Assembly (NCBI RefSeq): GCF_021018805.1
Contig: NC_086247.1
Coordinates: forward strand, 95,249,338 to 95,313,337
Direction: 5' to 3'
DNA: 64,000 nucleotides
Origin: Prinia subflava
Taxonomy: Eukaryota; Chordata; Aves; Passeriformes; Cisticolidae
The translations under genes were made by a program, and so were the position numbers. Under the pieces are notes generated by a model. The model was not told where the DNA came from. It made no database searches and saw only the letters and a program-made list of their open reading frames with translations. Below, one piece after another: positions 25,101 to 38,941 of the stretch. Numbering within the stretch: the stretch's first letter is position 1; every line of letters begins with the position of its first letter.

Positions 25101-28100
25101 AAGATGAGAGCAAAATATTCTGGAGGGTCTTGAACCTCTTCTGAAAATATCACTCCAGCCTACACCAAACAAATTACTCTCTTCCAATGAAATCCATTTT
25201 TGACATCCCTTGGCTCATACAGTGCCTTCTCTTGGCCACATCTAGACTAACGTCAGTTCATTAAAGCCACTCCTCTTAGTAACTAACTCTCCCTAAAGGC
25301 CCAGCGTGAGCCCTCTTGTCAACAAAAAGTAACCAGCAGATTTTCATGTGAGAGGGGGAAAATGTCAAATCTTAATCACATAGAAAAAGGCTGAAAGCCT
25401 GACCCACAAAAATCTCAAAGATTCATGCAAAGAACTTTTGGTTTTAAAAGCTCAATGGAACTTTCAGTACTTGATGGGGGACAGAACATCTGAGATTAGA
25501 AGTTCAAGTTTGATGAAACCTCCTCTACAACATTATCCCTATCTCCCCTCAGTCATCTTCTCTTTGAAGGCAAGTACTTGCCTTGATTTTCTTTGCCTTA
25601 TTTTATGTAGCTTCACAATCTTCAAAAAATCTTCTGTGCTGGGTCTCTCTTTTGTCACATCATGTTTTTTCCCCTCCTATCAGGATTATTACACACACTT
25701 CTTCCTCCTTCTCAAAAACACTACACAGAAGTGGGCTGACATTTTTTCAGCACTATCCTGCCCATCCAGGGCTTCTCACTCATATTCCACACTATGTGTC
25801 CTCCAGCACACACTTACAAGCATCAGCAACTGCTCTATCCTTCCCCTTTAGGTTCTGCAGGGTCCACTCTACCTTCCCACCAAAGTTAATTAGCAATTGC
25901 ATGGTTAAGAAACACATGTGAGTTACAACTACTTCAGAAAAATCTGACACAAATGCACTAGTACATATGAAAAAGTCAAACAATCCACACTCTATTTCTT
26001 AATACCTTGCCTTTCCCATTCATGTGCTATTTCCCTGATTTTACAGCCTTTGGTTTAAGGAAACCTTTGAATAGCACCTAGCACAGTGGTCTTCACCAGA
26101 GATAATTAGCAACACCACATATTCTTGACCATTTGGTGACCCTCAAAAATAGCAATTTAGAAGTTACAATATTTTCTCAGTGTTTTACCCCTGCTGCTAA
26201 TAACACACACAACAATAGGAATGAAAAGCTAAATCAAAATATTCATAGCCTGGGCACCTTCTGCGCAGCTGACAGACTTTGCTGTGCTATGTGCAGTGTA
26301 ATTTGCTTTGTACACACCTTCAGTTTATGGGAGTCTCATAGTGAAGAAGAAAAAAAATTTAGAGAAAAGGCAGTTATATAAACCCACAAAATTAGGTTGA
26401 CCTTTACCTCATCTTCAAGCATTTCACTGTCTTACAAAAGGATGCAGAGTTGTTTACATCAGTTGTGCTGCACTGATACTAGCTCTGTCAACATTTTAAT
26501 TTGTGTGTTTATACCTAAATATGCCTGGATAAATGTACATGCCTCTTCCTCACAGTACAGCTGATGTTATAAGCATGAAAAAGAAAGCAAAATCATAAAA
26601 ACAAACAAAGGAGAACAAAGATTTTTTTGCTGTAATAGAGAGGAAGTTTTAGCAAGTATGCTATCTGTGAACAAGGTTCCAACTGCTGAGCTTAGAAATT
26701 GCTGGTAAATGCCAGCTGAGCTGGCAAATCCTCATGGAGCAGTACAGCTTAGCCATCTCTGAACATCACTGCAGAATGAGTGTAACCAGCCTGGGGGCAG
26801 CCAAAAGCAAACTCCTACCCCAGTCCCTCCAACAAAAAGTGTGCAGAAGAGTACTCTAGACTTCTCTTCCAAAGCAAGGACATTTCTTGGGGTTCTCCAG
26901 ATGAAAGATGCTTTTGAGGCAATCTTGCAGCAGGTACACATGCTATGCCCCTACTACTGTACCTTGTGCAACATATGCTAACCAATTTCTTTGCTTCCCA
27001 AGTCCAGCTGAGAGAAAGCACCGGGTCTCTACTCCTGCTGTGGTAAGATTAGGAGAAGAAGGCCAGTAAGCAGGCCAGTAAGATTAGGAGAAGAAAAAAA
27101 ACCAACCACCACACATGTGCCAATATTGCTACAAAAGCAGGGCACTTAACTCAAGGCCAGATATATCTAAATCAAGGTACTTACAGCACCATATTCTCCC
27201 TGTAAAGACTGGCTTCCTCAGTAGCATCACTATTGCAACTTCCTATTGTGTTACTGCTATCTTGCCTGTTCAGTACAGAAATCTCTCTCCTTTCTATTCC
27301 AATGTAATGACTGTTCTTCTTAGTCACTGTGTCCATGAGATTGTCTCAACAGCAGGCAAAAGGAGCAATTAACTGACTTATGACCAATGAAGGAAAACAG
27401 CCTAACAATTAGGCAGATCAAGGGGCTTGGAAAGACACTGGAATAAGACAGTTGTGGCCCAAAGGTATTTGGAAGGTGGAGTGAAAGCAGTATGAACAGC
27501 TTTAGAAGCCATGTGATTCAGAATGAGCATGGACCTCAGGAGGAAATCCTCCTCTAAAGTTGCAGCAGTGGCAGTGGCTTCCCAGGGAAGCCCAGGGAAT
27601 GCCACAGCAGAGTTTTGATGACTCTGGGCAACTTCTGCTTTCACCACAAATACCCACGATTCTGCTCACCTCCTACATCCGGAGCATCAAAAACCCTAGC
27701 GCAAGCTAAACTAAAGTTTAAACTAAAGTGCCCCAACCCTTCATCAGCAAGCAGAGCTGTGAAGTCAGGCCTTTGCTCCCAACTGTGTCAGTGATGGAGG
27801 TGGCAGATAAGAGATAAGCTCACTCTTCTTTTGCCCAGATATGCCTTCCTATGCTAACTATAGAAAGAGACTTCTTTTTCTGACAGCAAGATAAGCAGAG
27901 ATGATGAGAACATTACAGCAAGAAGAACATGTAGTACCAAGTTTCTATTTTTACAATAATTTTAACAATATTTTACACTATCATCTGCATAGTTTATCGA
28001 AGATATCACCCACAGCCCTAGCACGCCTTACACAAAGGCCTCCAAAAAAGACTGAAATGGAGTAAGTTAAGCATTCCAGAGCAGGCAAACTTGACTCTAA

Positions 28101-30633
28101 AATTCTTGTAGTTGGGAGTTATAAACTCTATATGAAAACAGTTTAATTTATTTTGATTAGTACTCAAACTTATTCTTTGCAGCTTAGGTCTCCGAAGATA
28201 CCAAAACTACTATAATATTAGAAACAATATGCCCTTTCTCATTTAAAGACTGTAATCAAAGAAATGAATAAAAGTTCTTCTAAACATTACAAAACCAAGC
28301 TGTGCCTTAGACCAGATGCAGTTTGACTCAGATTCTACTGTGCCAGTGATTACAATGCCATAATGCAGCAAGTTATTCCCAGAAACTCTGGAAGTAACTG
28401 CCAGATAAGACTTTACCACCTTTCGAACTGCAGATCTCTAAGAAAAATGCTGACAAGTGATCCCTCTCTTTTTCAGCCTTGTCTGAGCTTGATTTGCCTG
28501 AGATTCTATCTCCCCTGTGGTGAAGACACCACAAAAAGAAGGCATTTGTGATTTTTTTCATACATTGAAGTCAGACATGCATAAATGTTTAAGTATGTAC
28601 ACAATACAAACCTAAACACTCTTCATAAAAATACAAACTCATCTTCTCATTTAGGATTTTTGGGGGCATGTTTAATCCTTGTTTCCTAGGTAACCTGCCA
28701 CCAGCCAAGACATATTCCAGCCCCCAAACTGGCCCTAGTAATTTGGCACCCAAACAGAAAAATGTTTTGTGCAGCTGTCTCCTTTGCTAAAACAATGTGA
28801 TGTGGCCTGCTAATCATCTCTTGGCCATTACCTCAGTTAACCTCAGAATAACCCATTTTAGTACTGATAGTTGAATTCTTTAAAGTTATCACAAGCATGG
28901 AGGAAATTCTAGAACTCTTTCACCTCTTTTTTTCAATCACCTCTCTCTTCTGCACAATTCCTGCTACACAGATGAAAATGTGTGTCAGACAAGTTTTCTT
29001 TAATTATCTGAACTGCATTACAAAGATGCTAATGTCTCAAAATGATGGCACAGTCTACTCCACTTCATAAAGCTTCCTTTCAAATCTCTGGGTAAGCTGG
29101 TGAAAAAGAATCCCATTTTCAAAAAAAATTATGGTTCTCAATTTTTGTTCTATGCTGGAATAAAAAGAAAACTTTGGGAAATCTGAGGGAGAATGAAGAG
29201 AGAGGCAAATATACAACTGGGATTTGGGAAATCAGTTTAAACTTTAAAAGTCTCTGATTTGAATCAAGGACCTTCGACATAAGTTTTTCCATGTCCTATG
29301 GCAGTGGGTCATGAAGCTATTACCCACTCAGGTCTGGAAGCATCTCCTACATTCTGACCAATTTTGACCAAATTTATTAAAATAATTTATGTATCTGTGT
29401 TTGTGAAGATGTGACCATTCACTGGTGACAACCTTTATCACCAACAATCAATTCACAAATTTCTGGCCAGCAGTAGCAAAAAGATCTCAACTTATAACTT
29501 ATCATTTGCTACCATAAACTTCATTTAAGTGTACTGAAACTTAAAATTGTAAAGATGACTGTGGAAATTCATCTGCTATTAATATATATATATAGGTAGA
29601 TGAAACTGGCAGTAATTCCAATCCCCATGCAACTTTCTATGGAAAAGGTAACAAAAGGATTTCTGGTAGCAGGTTTTCCAGAACCTCCGTGCCTGCAGTG
29701 TCCCCTTGCAACCATTAAACCAAAACTCATTCTATTTACAAGTCTGCACAGATTTAAATTACTGTATATGAACACCAAACAGCAAGGATTTCCACTGCAC
29801 TAGCAGAAAGAATTTACAGGATGGGAGACCAGTAGAGCTTCACCTGAGTGCTTGCAGACTGCCTTACTGATTACAGCAGCTGTAACTGCAGAAGCCAAGA
29901 GAGAGAACTTCTCTGAAACAGAATTTCCCCTTCAACTTCCCAGCTGTTTGGTTTGACCAGAGATAAATCTGTTTTGACAAGAGTAGTGTTTTTTCTGTAA
30001 GGTGCACTTCTGAATACCACATTTTCTGAACACCTTGTGCCTGCAGTTCAATGCTCCAACACTAATAAACCTTCAAGACACAAATCAAAAGGTAGTTGAT
30101 TTAAGTAAGCGGCTCTGTCATGAAGAGTTTGGTGGTGGCATAGGTGTGCATTCACAAATTGTTCCCATTTCCCAGCAGAATTTTAAGCTCCTCTTATCCC
30201 TCTCAATCTCTAAGAGGATAACTCTTTAGCTCCCTGAAGCATTTCCCAACGAAGCCACAAAATGTGTGCTTTTTTTCTTTTTAAGATTTTACACACACAC
30301 ACAAAAAAAGAACAAGCCTGCATTTTAAGCAAGATTGGTTCACTTATTTGGTTTAAAACATAATCCCACAAACTGTTCTGTCAGTACAAGTGAGGGGGCA
30401 AGAACGAGTAGGGGGAAAAAGAGAATCAAGAATATCTTCAGCATTGCTGCTAAGCATGGTGGCACCCAGCCGTTGTTAGAGGCAAAAGACTATTATGCCC
30501 CTTTACAAATATTTTTACTGTTAAAAAGGACAATAAAAGACCTCCAAACCTATGCAGGTAGAAGAGAGTGCACTGGAAGTGTTCACCAAAGAGATGACTT
30601 TGCTATCACAGGGCACTATCCTTTTATCCCTGG
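22117..30633 (-). other. SLC66A2 intron 3, long unannotated segment
   Basis: AT-rich and largely unique. The longest open frames (for example 25438-25851 plus, 137 codons) show no domain, no family resemblance and no splice context. Confidence 0.6.
27044..27095. repeat. Short tandem duplication, period 35
   Basis: TAAGATTAGGAGAAGAA occurs at 27044-27060 and again at 27079-27095, with GGCCAGTAAGCAGGCCAG between. It is a local duplication in intron 3. Confidence 0.85.
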
Positions 30634-30638
30634 CCAAG

Positions 30639-31430
30639 TGTCTTGGTTTGGAAAGACAGGTATCTGTCAGGGAAAATTAGAGTTTCCCTTGGAATGGAGA
30701 ATGTAAAGCCCCCTCCCTCCAAATTATTACAATTTTGCAATTAGGAGCTTTCAGGCAAAAAATATGGGAATAGGAGTAACAGTTCTTTACTAGGAATATT
30801 TAAAAAATGCAAATGCAGTAATACAAAAAGAAAAAAAACAACCAAGCAAACAAAAAATAGTCCTAGAAAACTCTGATGGAGTCAGGAATACAACCTGACA
30901 CGCTGTCGGCCAGGGTGTTGGAAGCAGTCCAAATAAGTCCTCCTGGAGTGACAGATGTGGTTCCGTTGGAGTAGAGATGATCCTGTAATGGCAGTGAGAT
31001 GAGTTTGGTCTTCCTCTGAGAATCCAGTGGAAAAGAGGATGATCTGGGGTCCCTGTGTCCCCATTTTTATTTGAGTAGGGCATGGTTGGCTCCTCCCCAC
31101 TGGGTGGTGCATCTCCTAATGGGATGGTGTAATGTGTCATGTCATTGGTGAGCCTTAATGGCCCATTAACACAAGATATCCCCCAAGGGTGGACAGTTGA
31201 TGAAAGAGATAAGAAACACTGCCCCACCTGGTTTTAACAGCTGGCCTATTGTCAGAAGGCATCTGCCTCCCTCCCCCCGGAGTTACAAGAGATAAAGAAA
31301 AACAAACAAACAAACAAACAAAAAACCCACAACAACAACACAACAACAAAACAATCCCAAATATCTCCCCAACTGATTTCAACAGATGAAATAGAATACA
31401 CTTTTTTTTTTGGTTACATAGCCCAAGACA
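30639..31430 (-). mobile_element. ERVL-type solo LTR with 5-bp target duplication
   Basis: A 792-bp element with inverted termini TGTCTTGG (30639) and CCAAGACA (31430), flanked by the perfect duplication CCAAG (30634-30638 and 31431-31435). On the minus strand it begins TGTCTTGGGCTATGTAACC. It has an A/T-rich TATA-like CAAATAAAAATGG near 31065-31077 and a polyadenylation-like CTAGTAAAGAACTGTTACTC near 30778-30797. An AAAC/CAA low-complexity tract lies at about 31298-31352. It is a solo LTR: nothing retroviral lies next to it. Open frames inside (such as about 30790-31227 on the minus strand) are short, unrelated to retroviral proteins, and treated as chance. Confidence 0.88.
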
Positions 31431-31435
31431 CCAAG
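31431..31435. repeat. Target-site duplication CCAAG, right copy
   Basis: CCAAG directly after the ACA end of the LTR, identical to 30634-30638 directly before its TGT end. Confidence 0.85.
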
Positions 31436-34400
31436 TGATTTTGGGATTTGCCCTCCACTACTGTTGTCCCTTTCACACTGTGTACACAAAAGTGCAGAAG
31501 ATGTGGAGAATGATGACAGGTGAACCACAAGCTGCAAACAAAAATCCTATCCACAAAATCCTCTTTATGTTTCTGAGTTTTGCCGTGAAGAAATAGTGAA
31601 TCTCTTTAAAGAGTGATTAGTTCTTTAACTGTACACAAAAATTAAATGAGGAACTTGTGTACAAGACTATTTTAAGCCATTTCCATATTGAGTTTACTCT
31701 ACTCCCCAAGTGCAGTTTCTTGTTCTACTACAACCTATTCTGAACAGGGGGTGAAGAAAGGCATTAGGGGTGAAGAAAGGCATTAGCAACTCTGAAGAAG
31801 GAGTAAAAAGTCTAAGACAAAAGACATCTTCTTAAAATAACTGTTCCTGATTTTTTACATGCCAAGGGGTGCAAAAGAAAGGGCAGCAATGAAAAACACT
31901 GACATAAGCAAGGAGTGACTGCAAGTTTGTCATAGCTTGTATAAATGGACAAAAAAAATAAGGGTGACGGGAAGCAGAGAATTTCAAGACCAGCAATTAT
32001 TTCTTCCCAAAGGTTGGACAAACTTAAGATAAGGAGGGGAAAAAAATTTACCTAGCAACAACTGCAGTTTGTGACACTTACAAAGCAACCTACTAAAAAG
32101 CCACTTTAAGAAAGGAGAGGACAGCATAATTTTTATTATCATAAAGATAAATCTCAAGTTTTAAAGACTAGCTATGCACACAAAAAAAAACCGCAGCAAA
32201 CTTGCAAGGGCTACTGAAGTGTGTGTAACACCAAAGCAGTCTATGTATTTTAGAAACAGGAGCACTGGTCCCGGTTTTGATGGGAAAAAAATCCTGACAC
32301 TCACATCTTACGCAAAGAAACAGATGTTCTGAATATTTCAAATATTCCATCTCCCAAATTCTCTTCAGACTTCTGACTTGCAATGGGTAATAATAAAAAA
32401 GACAGCTTTAAGCGGCTTTTTAAAATAAAAAATGTTTCCATTAAATACTCGGGATCTGTCTTCCTTTCACAGATTTCTGCTTCTCTGTGGAATCGGTCAG
32501 GATGAACAAGACCCTTTTTTGTAAACTTACAATAAAAGTAAAAAGAAATCTGTCAGGACTGAATTCTGGGATTTGGATTCTTTTCCCCACCCATGGGAAG
32601 GGACATACGATCCTGAGCAGAGATGTAATGCATACTGATCATAGAGCAGAGCAAAGAGAAAGTAGGGCACATAATAAATGCATCTGAAAGGAGACCTTCA
32701 TAACTTTGGGAATAATGGTTGTTTCCTCCACATGGAGGGAAAAAAGCTGTTTACTAGTAATCAAAGTATTTGGAGGGAGATTGTGTACACCTTGTCCCTC
32801 ACCATAAACTCATGATTCACCAAAAAATAGTATCTTTTCTGCTGCTGATTTGAGACGATACAGGAAGTAGCTCCTCACCAAGAGCTAAGTTACATCCTTT
32901 CTTCCCAGCCTCGCAGAGTGTTATGTCACCTCCTCCTACACACAGAGACTGCATACATTCTCTTAGTTACAAGATAACATTCTGAAGCTAAAAACATTTC
33001 CCCTGAAACATAAAACATAATCAAATTTTGAAACATGCTTATGCACCCTTCTAATGAAGCCTATATTTGCCAGCCTATTAACATCATTTAAATCACTACT
33101 GCATAGCTTTAATGAGTCAAATACTACATCTGAAGAATTACTGGCTGGTGCACTGAAGCCAGAGCTCAGAAGGCTTTGTCCGCATCCGCAAAAACATTTT
33201 TTCTACTTTTTCAGTTTTGCTTAGTAAAAATATCTCATTTATTCTAACAAGAAGAAACTGATTGGAGATGAGTACCATCTGCTTTGTTCTTGGGTCTTTG
33301 AATAGTGACTGAGAGTATAAAAGAATGAGAAAAAAAGAGAAAATTAATTTTACTAAAAATCTATCTGAAAATAATATCCACTTCTTTTTAAAAAAGAAAC
33401 ATTTCCACAAAATGAACCTTCAGAGCAAACACTGCACTTCATTTACCTTTTTATAGTTTAAGTAATTTTGCTTTTCTATGTTAAATCAATTTTCAACTCA
33501 AACCGCTTGCTCTAAGTTACAAGTAAAAGTAATGCAATATTTGACCATTTAATTAATTTTTTAAGATGATAAAAAATGTAATTTAAATGGATCATTACTA
33601 AAATATAGTTATTCCATTTACATATATCACCACATGAATCAAACTTTCTTTAGTAAAGACACACAATAATTTATTTTATTCCCATATTTCTTGCTTGGTA
33701 ATTTAAATCATTATTTGCAAAGGGAGCTGCAACACTAACCTTTCTTTGCATAAAGAGAAAAAAAAAACTTTTACTGTGTAAGATTTCCTCATCAGCTTTA
33801 ATGAAACAGTGTTTGGAACTGAAAAGGAGATGGTTTGGGCCTTGAAACGGGAACAACTGTTGGTTGGACAAGACTCTGAAGTGAATTCAGGAACTGGTAT
33901 GACCTACAAAATAATCCTTCCACCTTAATTCTGTCTGTTTCTTGACACAATGTCCTGTACAACCCTCCAGCAGTCCTGGTTGCAATCTGCAATGTGGCTG
34001 TAAGCTAGCACTTCTCTACACTGTTCTGTCACACTACTAAGTGTCTAAATAATTTGCCCCAGTATCTAAAGCAACCTGAAATAATCTGTATCAGGTGCAT
34101 GCAACAGTGAAAAGTATCAAGCTGGAAGGCAGGGGGAAGATACTGCCTGTCTCTGAAAGTTGACTGTCACATCTCAGTGCAGATGAGCATAGTTGATACA
34201 CAGCCAAGTCTGTTCCACTGCAGCATTCCCATCAAGCAGCCTTCACACTTACTGCCAAGGTCTGCACCACTTCCCATAACAATGCTCACCTCTCCAACAC
34301 ACAGGAATAGAACTGACAAATAATTTGTAAACTAATTTCTTCTCTTCAGCATTTGTAAGTCACTCGTTGGGCATCTGTTAACTGCCAAACATCAGAAGTG

Positions 34401-37224
34401 ATAACTTGGCATCCACACCAGAAGGATGTTTGGTTTGGTGTTTGTTCTTCAGCACACCTTGGTTCATAAAAAATTATTCAAAAAATAAAAATAGATAAAG
34501 CCAGCTGTGAACTTACCATTGCAAAAGAAAATCAGTAAGTAAGTAAAACTTCACGAGGCAGGCAGCTTTCCCTGATGCAGTGCTGATCTCAGCACAAGAG
34601 AAGGCAGTATTTATCTCATCAGACTTGAGATCTGGAGTCCAACCCACCAGACTGAGCCCCGGATTCAGGTCCTTTGCAATTCATGGGGAGAGACTGGCTT
34701 GCCTTCAGATTCTGCAGGCCACTCAGCAAGTCATGGACAGAGCCAGACAGGATGCCTTTCTCTGTTATGGAAAACACTAAGATTTCAAATGTTTCTCCAT
34801 CCCAAGTCAGGAAAAAAAATCACAGTAACATTAAAAGATGAGGAACCAGCAGTACCTAAAAAGCCTAAGGGTTAGGATGCTGGCCTCAGGCTCCCATGAG
34901 AGGTCTCTCTCTCCTGTCTGCAGCCTGGCTTACCAAGAAACCATCAGAGCCACTTTGCTCACACCAATACAAACTCTCACACTCAGAGTTTGTAATGCAA
35001 GCAGTCATGGGTAGGAAGACAGAAATCATTACTCAAGTCCTCTTGGTCACAAGACAAAGAGCCTTGTTTAATGTTCAGAACTCATATAGGGAGTTCAAAA
35101 CTCCCACCCCTAGACACTGATTGGTCTGAGTCTTATCCCTGCCCAGCTCCTTGAGCAGTGATATGTCTGCTCTCTGGACTCACTGATTGGCTGAGGTCTC
35201 TGCACAAGCTCTCTCGTTCACCTAGAAACTTCAGGAACAAGCCAGGACAGCCAAACTGGACTTGCCATGACCAGATTTATTTGGTCTTAGCTAAAGACTA
35301 GCTGTGACAGGAGTTATCTGTGCAAGCAGAAGCCTCCACCTCAGTCTCCTGTATCCCATCCAAGTGCCATGATACTGCTTTGCAGCCTGTACAACTGGAG
35401 TACTCAGCTCCAGTCTTCACAGGGCTAAAAACATTTAGGGGCAGATTCAGGGGCAAACTAAATGGGCAATGAGGGCTAAACAGAGCCAGGTGCATACACC
35501 TTCTTGTGGAGGCAACAGGGGATCAAGAACACACAGGAAAGCAGGAGCACCTAAGCCCCGTGCTCTAATTCATCCTTGCTCAGCATTCACATGGGATACA
35601 GTGTACCTAGGTTCTACAGCTTCATTTTCCTGCCTCTACACAAAACAGAATTTCCTGTGTCATCTCTTAAAAGCAAACAGACCAGGGACAGTGGCTAATA
35701 TCTCTCTTCTCTCTCACTTGAAAGGTCCTTCTAGAGCTTGAACATCCTTTTCCAATGAACCTTTGGTGCATCACTGCTTTCTAAGAGGAAGTGCGGAGTG
35801 GGGAGAATCTTTTCAGAAAATAAAGCTATCACAAATTGTTCAGTCCAGGATGCTCAGTGTACTGCATTACAGGTTAAAAGCATGACATTTGTATCAAAAT
35901 AGAAAAGGGTTTATTTTATTTTCTGTTGATAGGCAATGAAAATAGGAAAGCACTGATGTTTGAGTGAAAGGTGCCTTTCCATCTCCAGCATAAGGAAATG
36001 TCTTGTTAAAATGGCATTATTTATAAGACCTTCAGAAGCATTGATTTATTAAATATATTCCCTATTTCTAGCTTACTAGAAACTAGTAACTTCATATTCC
36101 AAATGATTTTTAAATAATTAAATAAAGCTAATAAAACATATAGGACATAAAACACAGTGAAAAAATCCATCAGGCAGTGTAACAATCACATTGTACCTTG
36201 AGCATGACCTCCACATACAGTTCATAGAGCAAATGATGACATCTTAGACATCCAATGTCACATCTGCCCCATGCAGCATTTCAATTGGGATCAAGTGACC
36301 ACTGCCGCCCAGCACTTCAGGTCACCTCATTGTCCATTCCTCCCACTGTATACAGCAGTGGGTGTGGTTATCTCAGCAGGCTCATTTCCAACAAAAGGGC
36401 CTAACATATCAAATGAGCAGCTTTCCCAAGTGACAACATCTGCCTTTCCTAGGGACTATGGTTAGAGTCAGAAGCAGAAAGTGAATGGAAGCTATGCCCC
36501 ATCTCCAGTACATGGAAATCTTTAAAATTGGCATATGTTGACTCTGATGATGTGCTCATTGGTTGAACTGTTGATTCCATACCACTTATGTGAATACAAA
36601 GATAAGGTTCTTTAAAAACTCATGAAATCTACAAAATCTGTATATTCCAGAATCTATAACAAGATCCCAAAAATGTGCTGCAACCAGAAGTTTTCTCCTT
36701 AGCAAGCTGTCTAGACAATCCATTATGTCTGAGGAGGCAGCACAGGGCAACAGTGCTTCTTTAAGCACACATCGTGTCAACCAGTCCTACAAGCCACTTA
36801 GGAAACCAAAAAAGCAAGCTATTAGTGTACCTGTACTAACAATTAAACCCCCCTCAGCCTGAGAGTTTATTCTGAAGTCTGTGGGGAGATGAGTCACACT
36901 TTAAAAATTTCTTCACTTATATCTTCTGCACTTATATCTTTTGTAGTGGCAACTTGGCCATCATCTAGAAAATCATTATTTCTCTTCTCACTTTGTTTAA
37001 AGAAACTGAAAGTGAGCTGGCAGGCAGCAAAGCGTGAAAGCCAGATAACTAATTGTCACCATGGCTCTAAACTCACCTCTTGCATTCCTGTATTAGTAAT
37101 GCTTTAGTGTGCTTTCACTGGTGAGGTCTGCCCCCTACAGCTCCTCAGTCCTGATAGCAAAGCTGAGGGAGTGAAGCAGTACCCAGGAACAGCAAAGCAG
37201 GAGTTTGGAACTATCTAAATTTAC
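31436..37224 (-). other. SLC66A2 intron 3, unannotated segment
   Basis: Contains the 19-bp tandem duplication at 31748. Otherwise nothing recognised on either strand. Confidence 0.6.
31748..31785. repeat. 19-bp tandem duplication
   Basis: GGGGTGAAGAAAGGCATTA is repeated twice in direct succession (31748-31766, 31767-31785) without mismatch. Confidence 0.9.
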
Positions 37225-37905
37225 ACAAGTGACACAAACGGGATGCATCTGGGGGTGCTGAGGGTGCAGGCTCATGTCTTTGCAAGGCTAGTCCATCGTC
37301 CCTGAAAGATCACGGTACTGGGAGAGATTTTCTGTTACTGGGGACGGGGGGAAGGAAAGGCAAAACAATCACATCTATCTGCAAGGAGGAGATCAGGGAA
37401 CTACAGGCCAGTCAGGATAACCTCATCCCTGGGATGGTTATGGAAAAGTCCTCATGGTAGTCACTTCAAAACACAGGAAGCATAAGAATGTGACCATGAC
37501 AGCCTGGGTGGCTTTACCACGTGCAAACTGCAACTGACCAACCTGACCTATGAGGTGAGAACCTTCCAGTTGAAGCCTACCAGGAACTGGAGAGGGACTC
37601 TTTAGCAGCTGTAATGATAGAACAAGGAGTAATGCAAATTACTCAAAATTACTCAAATTACAAATTGAAAGAGAGAATATTAAAGTTAGATATTAGGAAG
37701 CAATTTTTTTACTGTGAGGGTGGTGAGACACTGGAACAGGTTGCTCAGGCAGACTTTGGATGCCCTAAACCTGGCAAGTGCTCAAGGCCAGGCTGGATAA
37801 GCAACCTGGCCTGGTCTAGTGGGACACATCCTGCCCATGGCAGCAGGATTGGGACCAGATGGTCTTCGAAGTCCATTCCAACCCCTTAAAGTTCTATGAA
37901 TTCAT
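37225..37905 (+). mobile_element. CR1 LINE fragment with end of the reverse-transcriptase ORF and 3' UTR
   Basis: The left part keeps pieces of the CR1 ORF2, including GGGATGCATCTGGGGGTGCT, TGTCTTTGCAAGGCTAGTCC and GGGAACTACAGGCCAGTCAG, which correspond to the endonuclease/reverse-transcriptase junction and early RT. The right part has the 3' UTR (GTGAGGGTGGTGAGACACTG, then GGTTGCTCAGGCAGACTTTG) and ends at TTCTATGAATTCATGG. The two parts are closer together than in a full element, so there is an internal deletion. Stops interrupt the coding part. Confidence 0.85.
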
Positions 37906-37924
37906 GGTTTTAAGAGAAGAAGAG

Positions 37925-38556
37925 ATCAGTAGGTGTTGTTTATAGTGCCTTTAAGAAGGCTACCGACAGTCTCTGCAGTATCTTTAATAATGAATTACCG
38001 ATTAGTTAGTGGACAATAAAAAAGGCAGAAAATTGGCTGGATCATCAGGCTCAAAGAACTCCTCTCAGAGGAAAAACAAACAATTTGTGACCCGTTACAA
38101 GGCAGCCTACAGTGCCTAATACTAAGGCCAATGCTCTTTAATACATTTTATTAACAACCTGACCTGTTGTTATTAACAACAATTCATGACGGTGAGTTCA
38201 TGAATACCAAATTAGAGAGCGTAAGCAATAAATAACTTCATCCCAATGGGAAGCAGAGGTGCAGATGCTGATCTCTTCTTTCTGCTGACCAGTGTCAGGA
38301 CCTCAGAAAAAAGCATGAAGTTGTGCCAGGGTTTAGTTTTGATACTAGGAAAAGGTCCTTCATCCAAAGAGTGGTTGGGCTCCTCGGAAAAGTGGTCACA
38401 GCACCAAGACTGACAGAGTATAAGAATAATTGCCTGGATAACAACCTCAGGGTCACAGTGTGATTCTTGGGCCAGTCCTCTACAGGGCCAGGAGCTGAAC
38501 TTCAGTGATCCTTGTGGATCCCTTCCAGCCCAGGATGTTGTACGATTCTATGAACT
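37925..38556 (+). mobile_element. CR1 LINE fragment, second subfamily
   Basis: Begins with decayed RT sequence (AAAAATTGGCTGGATCATCA-like and CAGCCTACAGTGCC blocks) and ends in a different CR1 3' UTR type: AGGAAAAGGTCCTTCATCCA, GTGGTCACAGCACCAAGACT, then CCTTGTGGATCCCTTCCAGC and a terminus at ACGATTCTATGA. The distinct tail shows it is not simply a duplicate of the copy to its left. Confidence 0.8.
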
Positions 38557-38584
38557 GAGGGCAACACAGCTATTCAAAGGGATC

Positions 38585-38940
38585 TTAGTCTGAGGATATG
38601 GGCTGACACAAACACCATGAAGTTCAGGGTTACTGTGCAGCTGGGAAGGAGTAACCACACACCACAGTACCGGTGCAGAGGACTGACTCACTAGAAAACA
38701 ATTTCACAGAATAGCAGAGGGTAGCCTGGCAGGCAATTTGAGCATGGGTCAAAGCATACACCCATAGTAAAGGCAATCAATCACTTTCCAGGCTGTATAG
38801 TTGGGCAAATATGTGGCAAGCAGATGGATGGATGTGTTTATTCCTCTCTACTCAATGCCCACAAGATGTTATCAGGAGTAATGCATTCAGGGCTTCCAAG
38901 TACAGAAAGACATTGACCTACTGGAGTTACCTACTGGAGT
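38585..38940 (+). mobile_element. CR1 LINE fragment lacking its 3' end
   Basis: Shows GGGCTGACACAAACACCATG, a degraded middle, then CTCTCTACTCAATGCCCA and TACAGAAAGACATTGACCTA. These correspond to the late ORF2 region of CR1, up to the block that usually precedes the 3' UTR. It stops where another CR1 begins, consistent with interruption by a later insertion. Confidence 0.65.
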
Positions 38941-38941
38941 G

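Noticed and set aside
25438..25851. 137-codon plus-strand open frame
   Set aside because: Composition is Ser/Leu/Phe-rich and low in acidic residues, with no domain or splice context; likely chance.
30790..31227. 145-codon minus-strand open frame
   Set aside because: Contained in a solo LTR and unlike retroviral or host proteins.
34860..34910. GGGTTAGGATGCTGGCCTCAGG-like segment resembling a tRNA-derived SINE
   Set aside because: No complete A and B boxes and no cloverleaf pairing could be traced.
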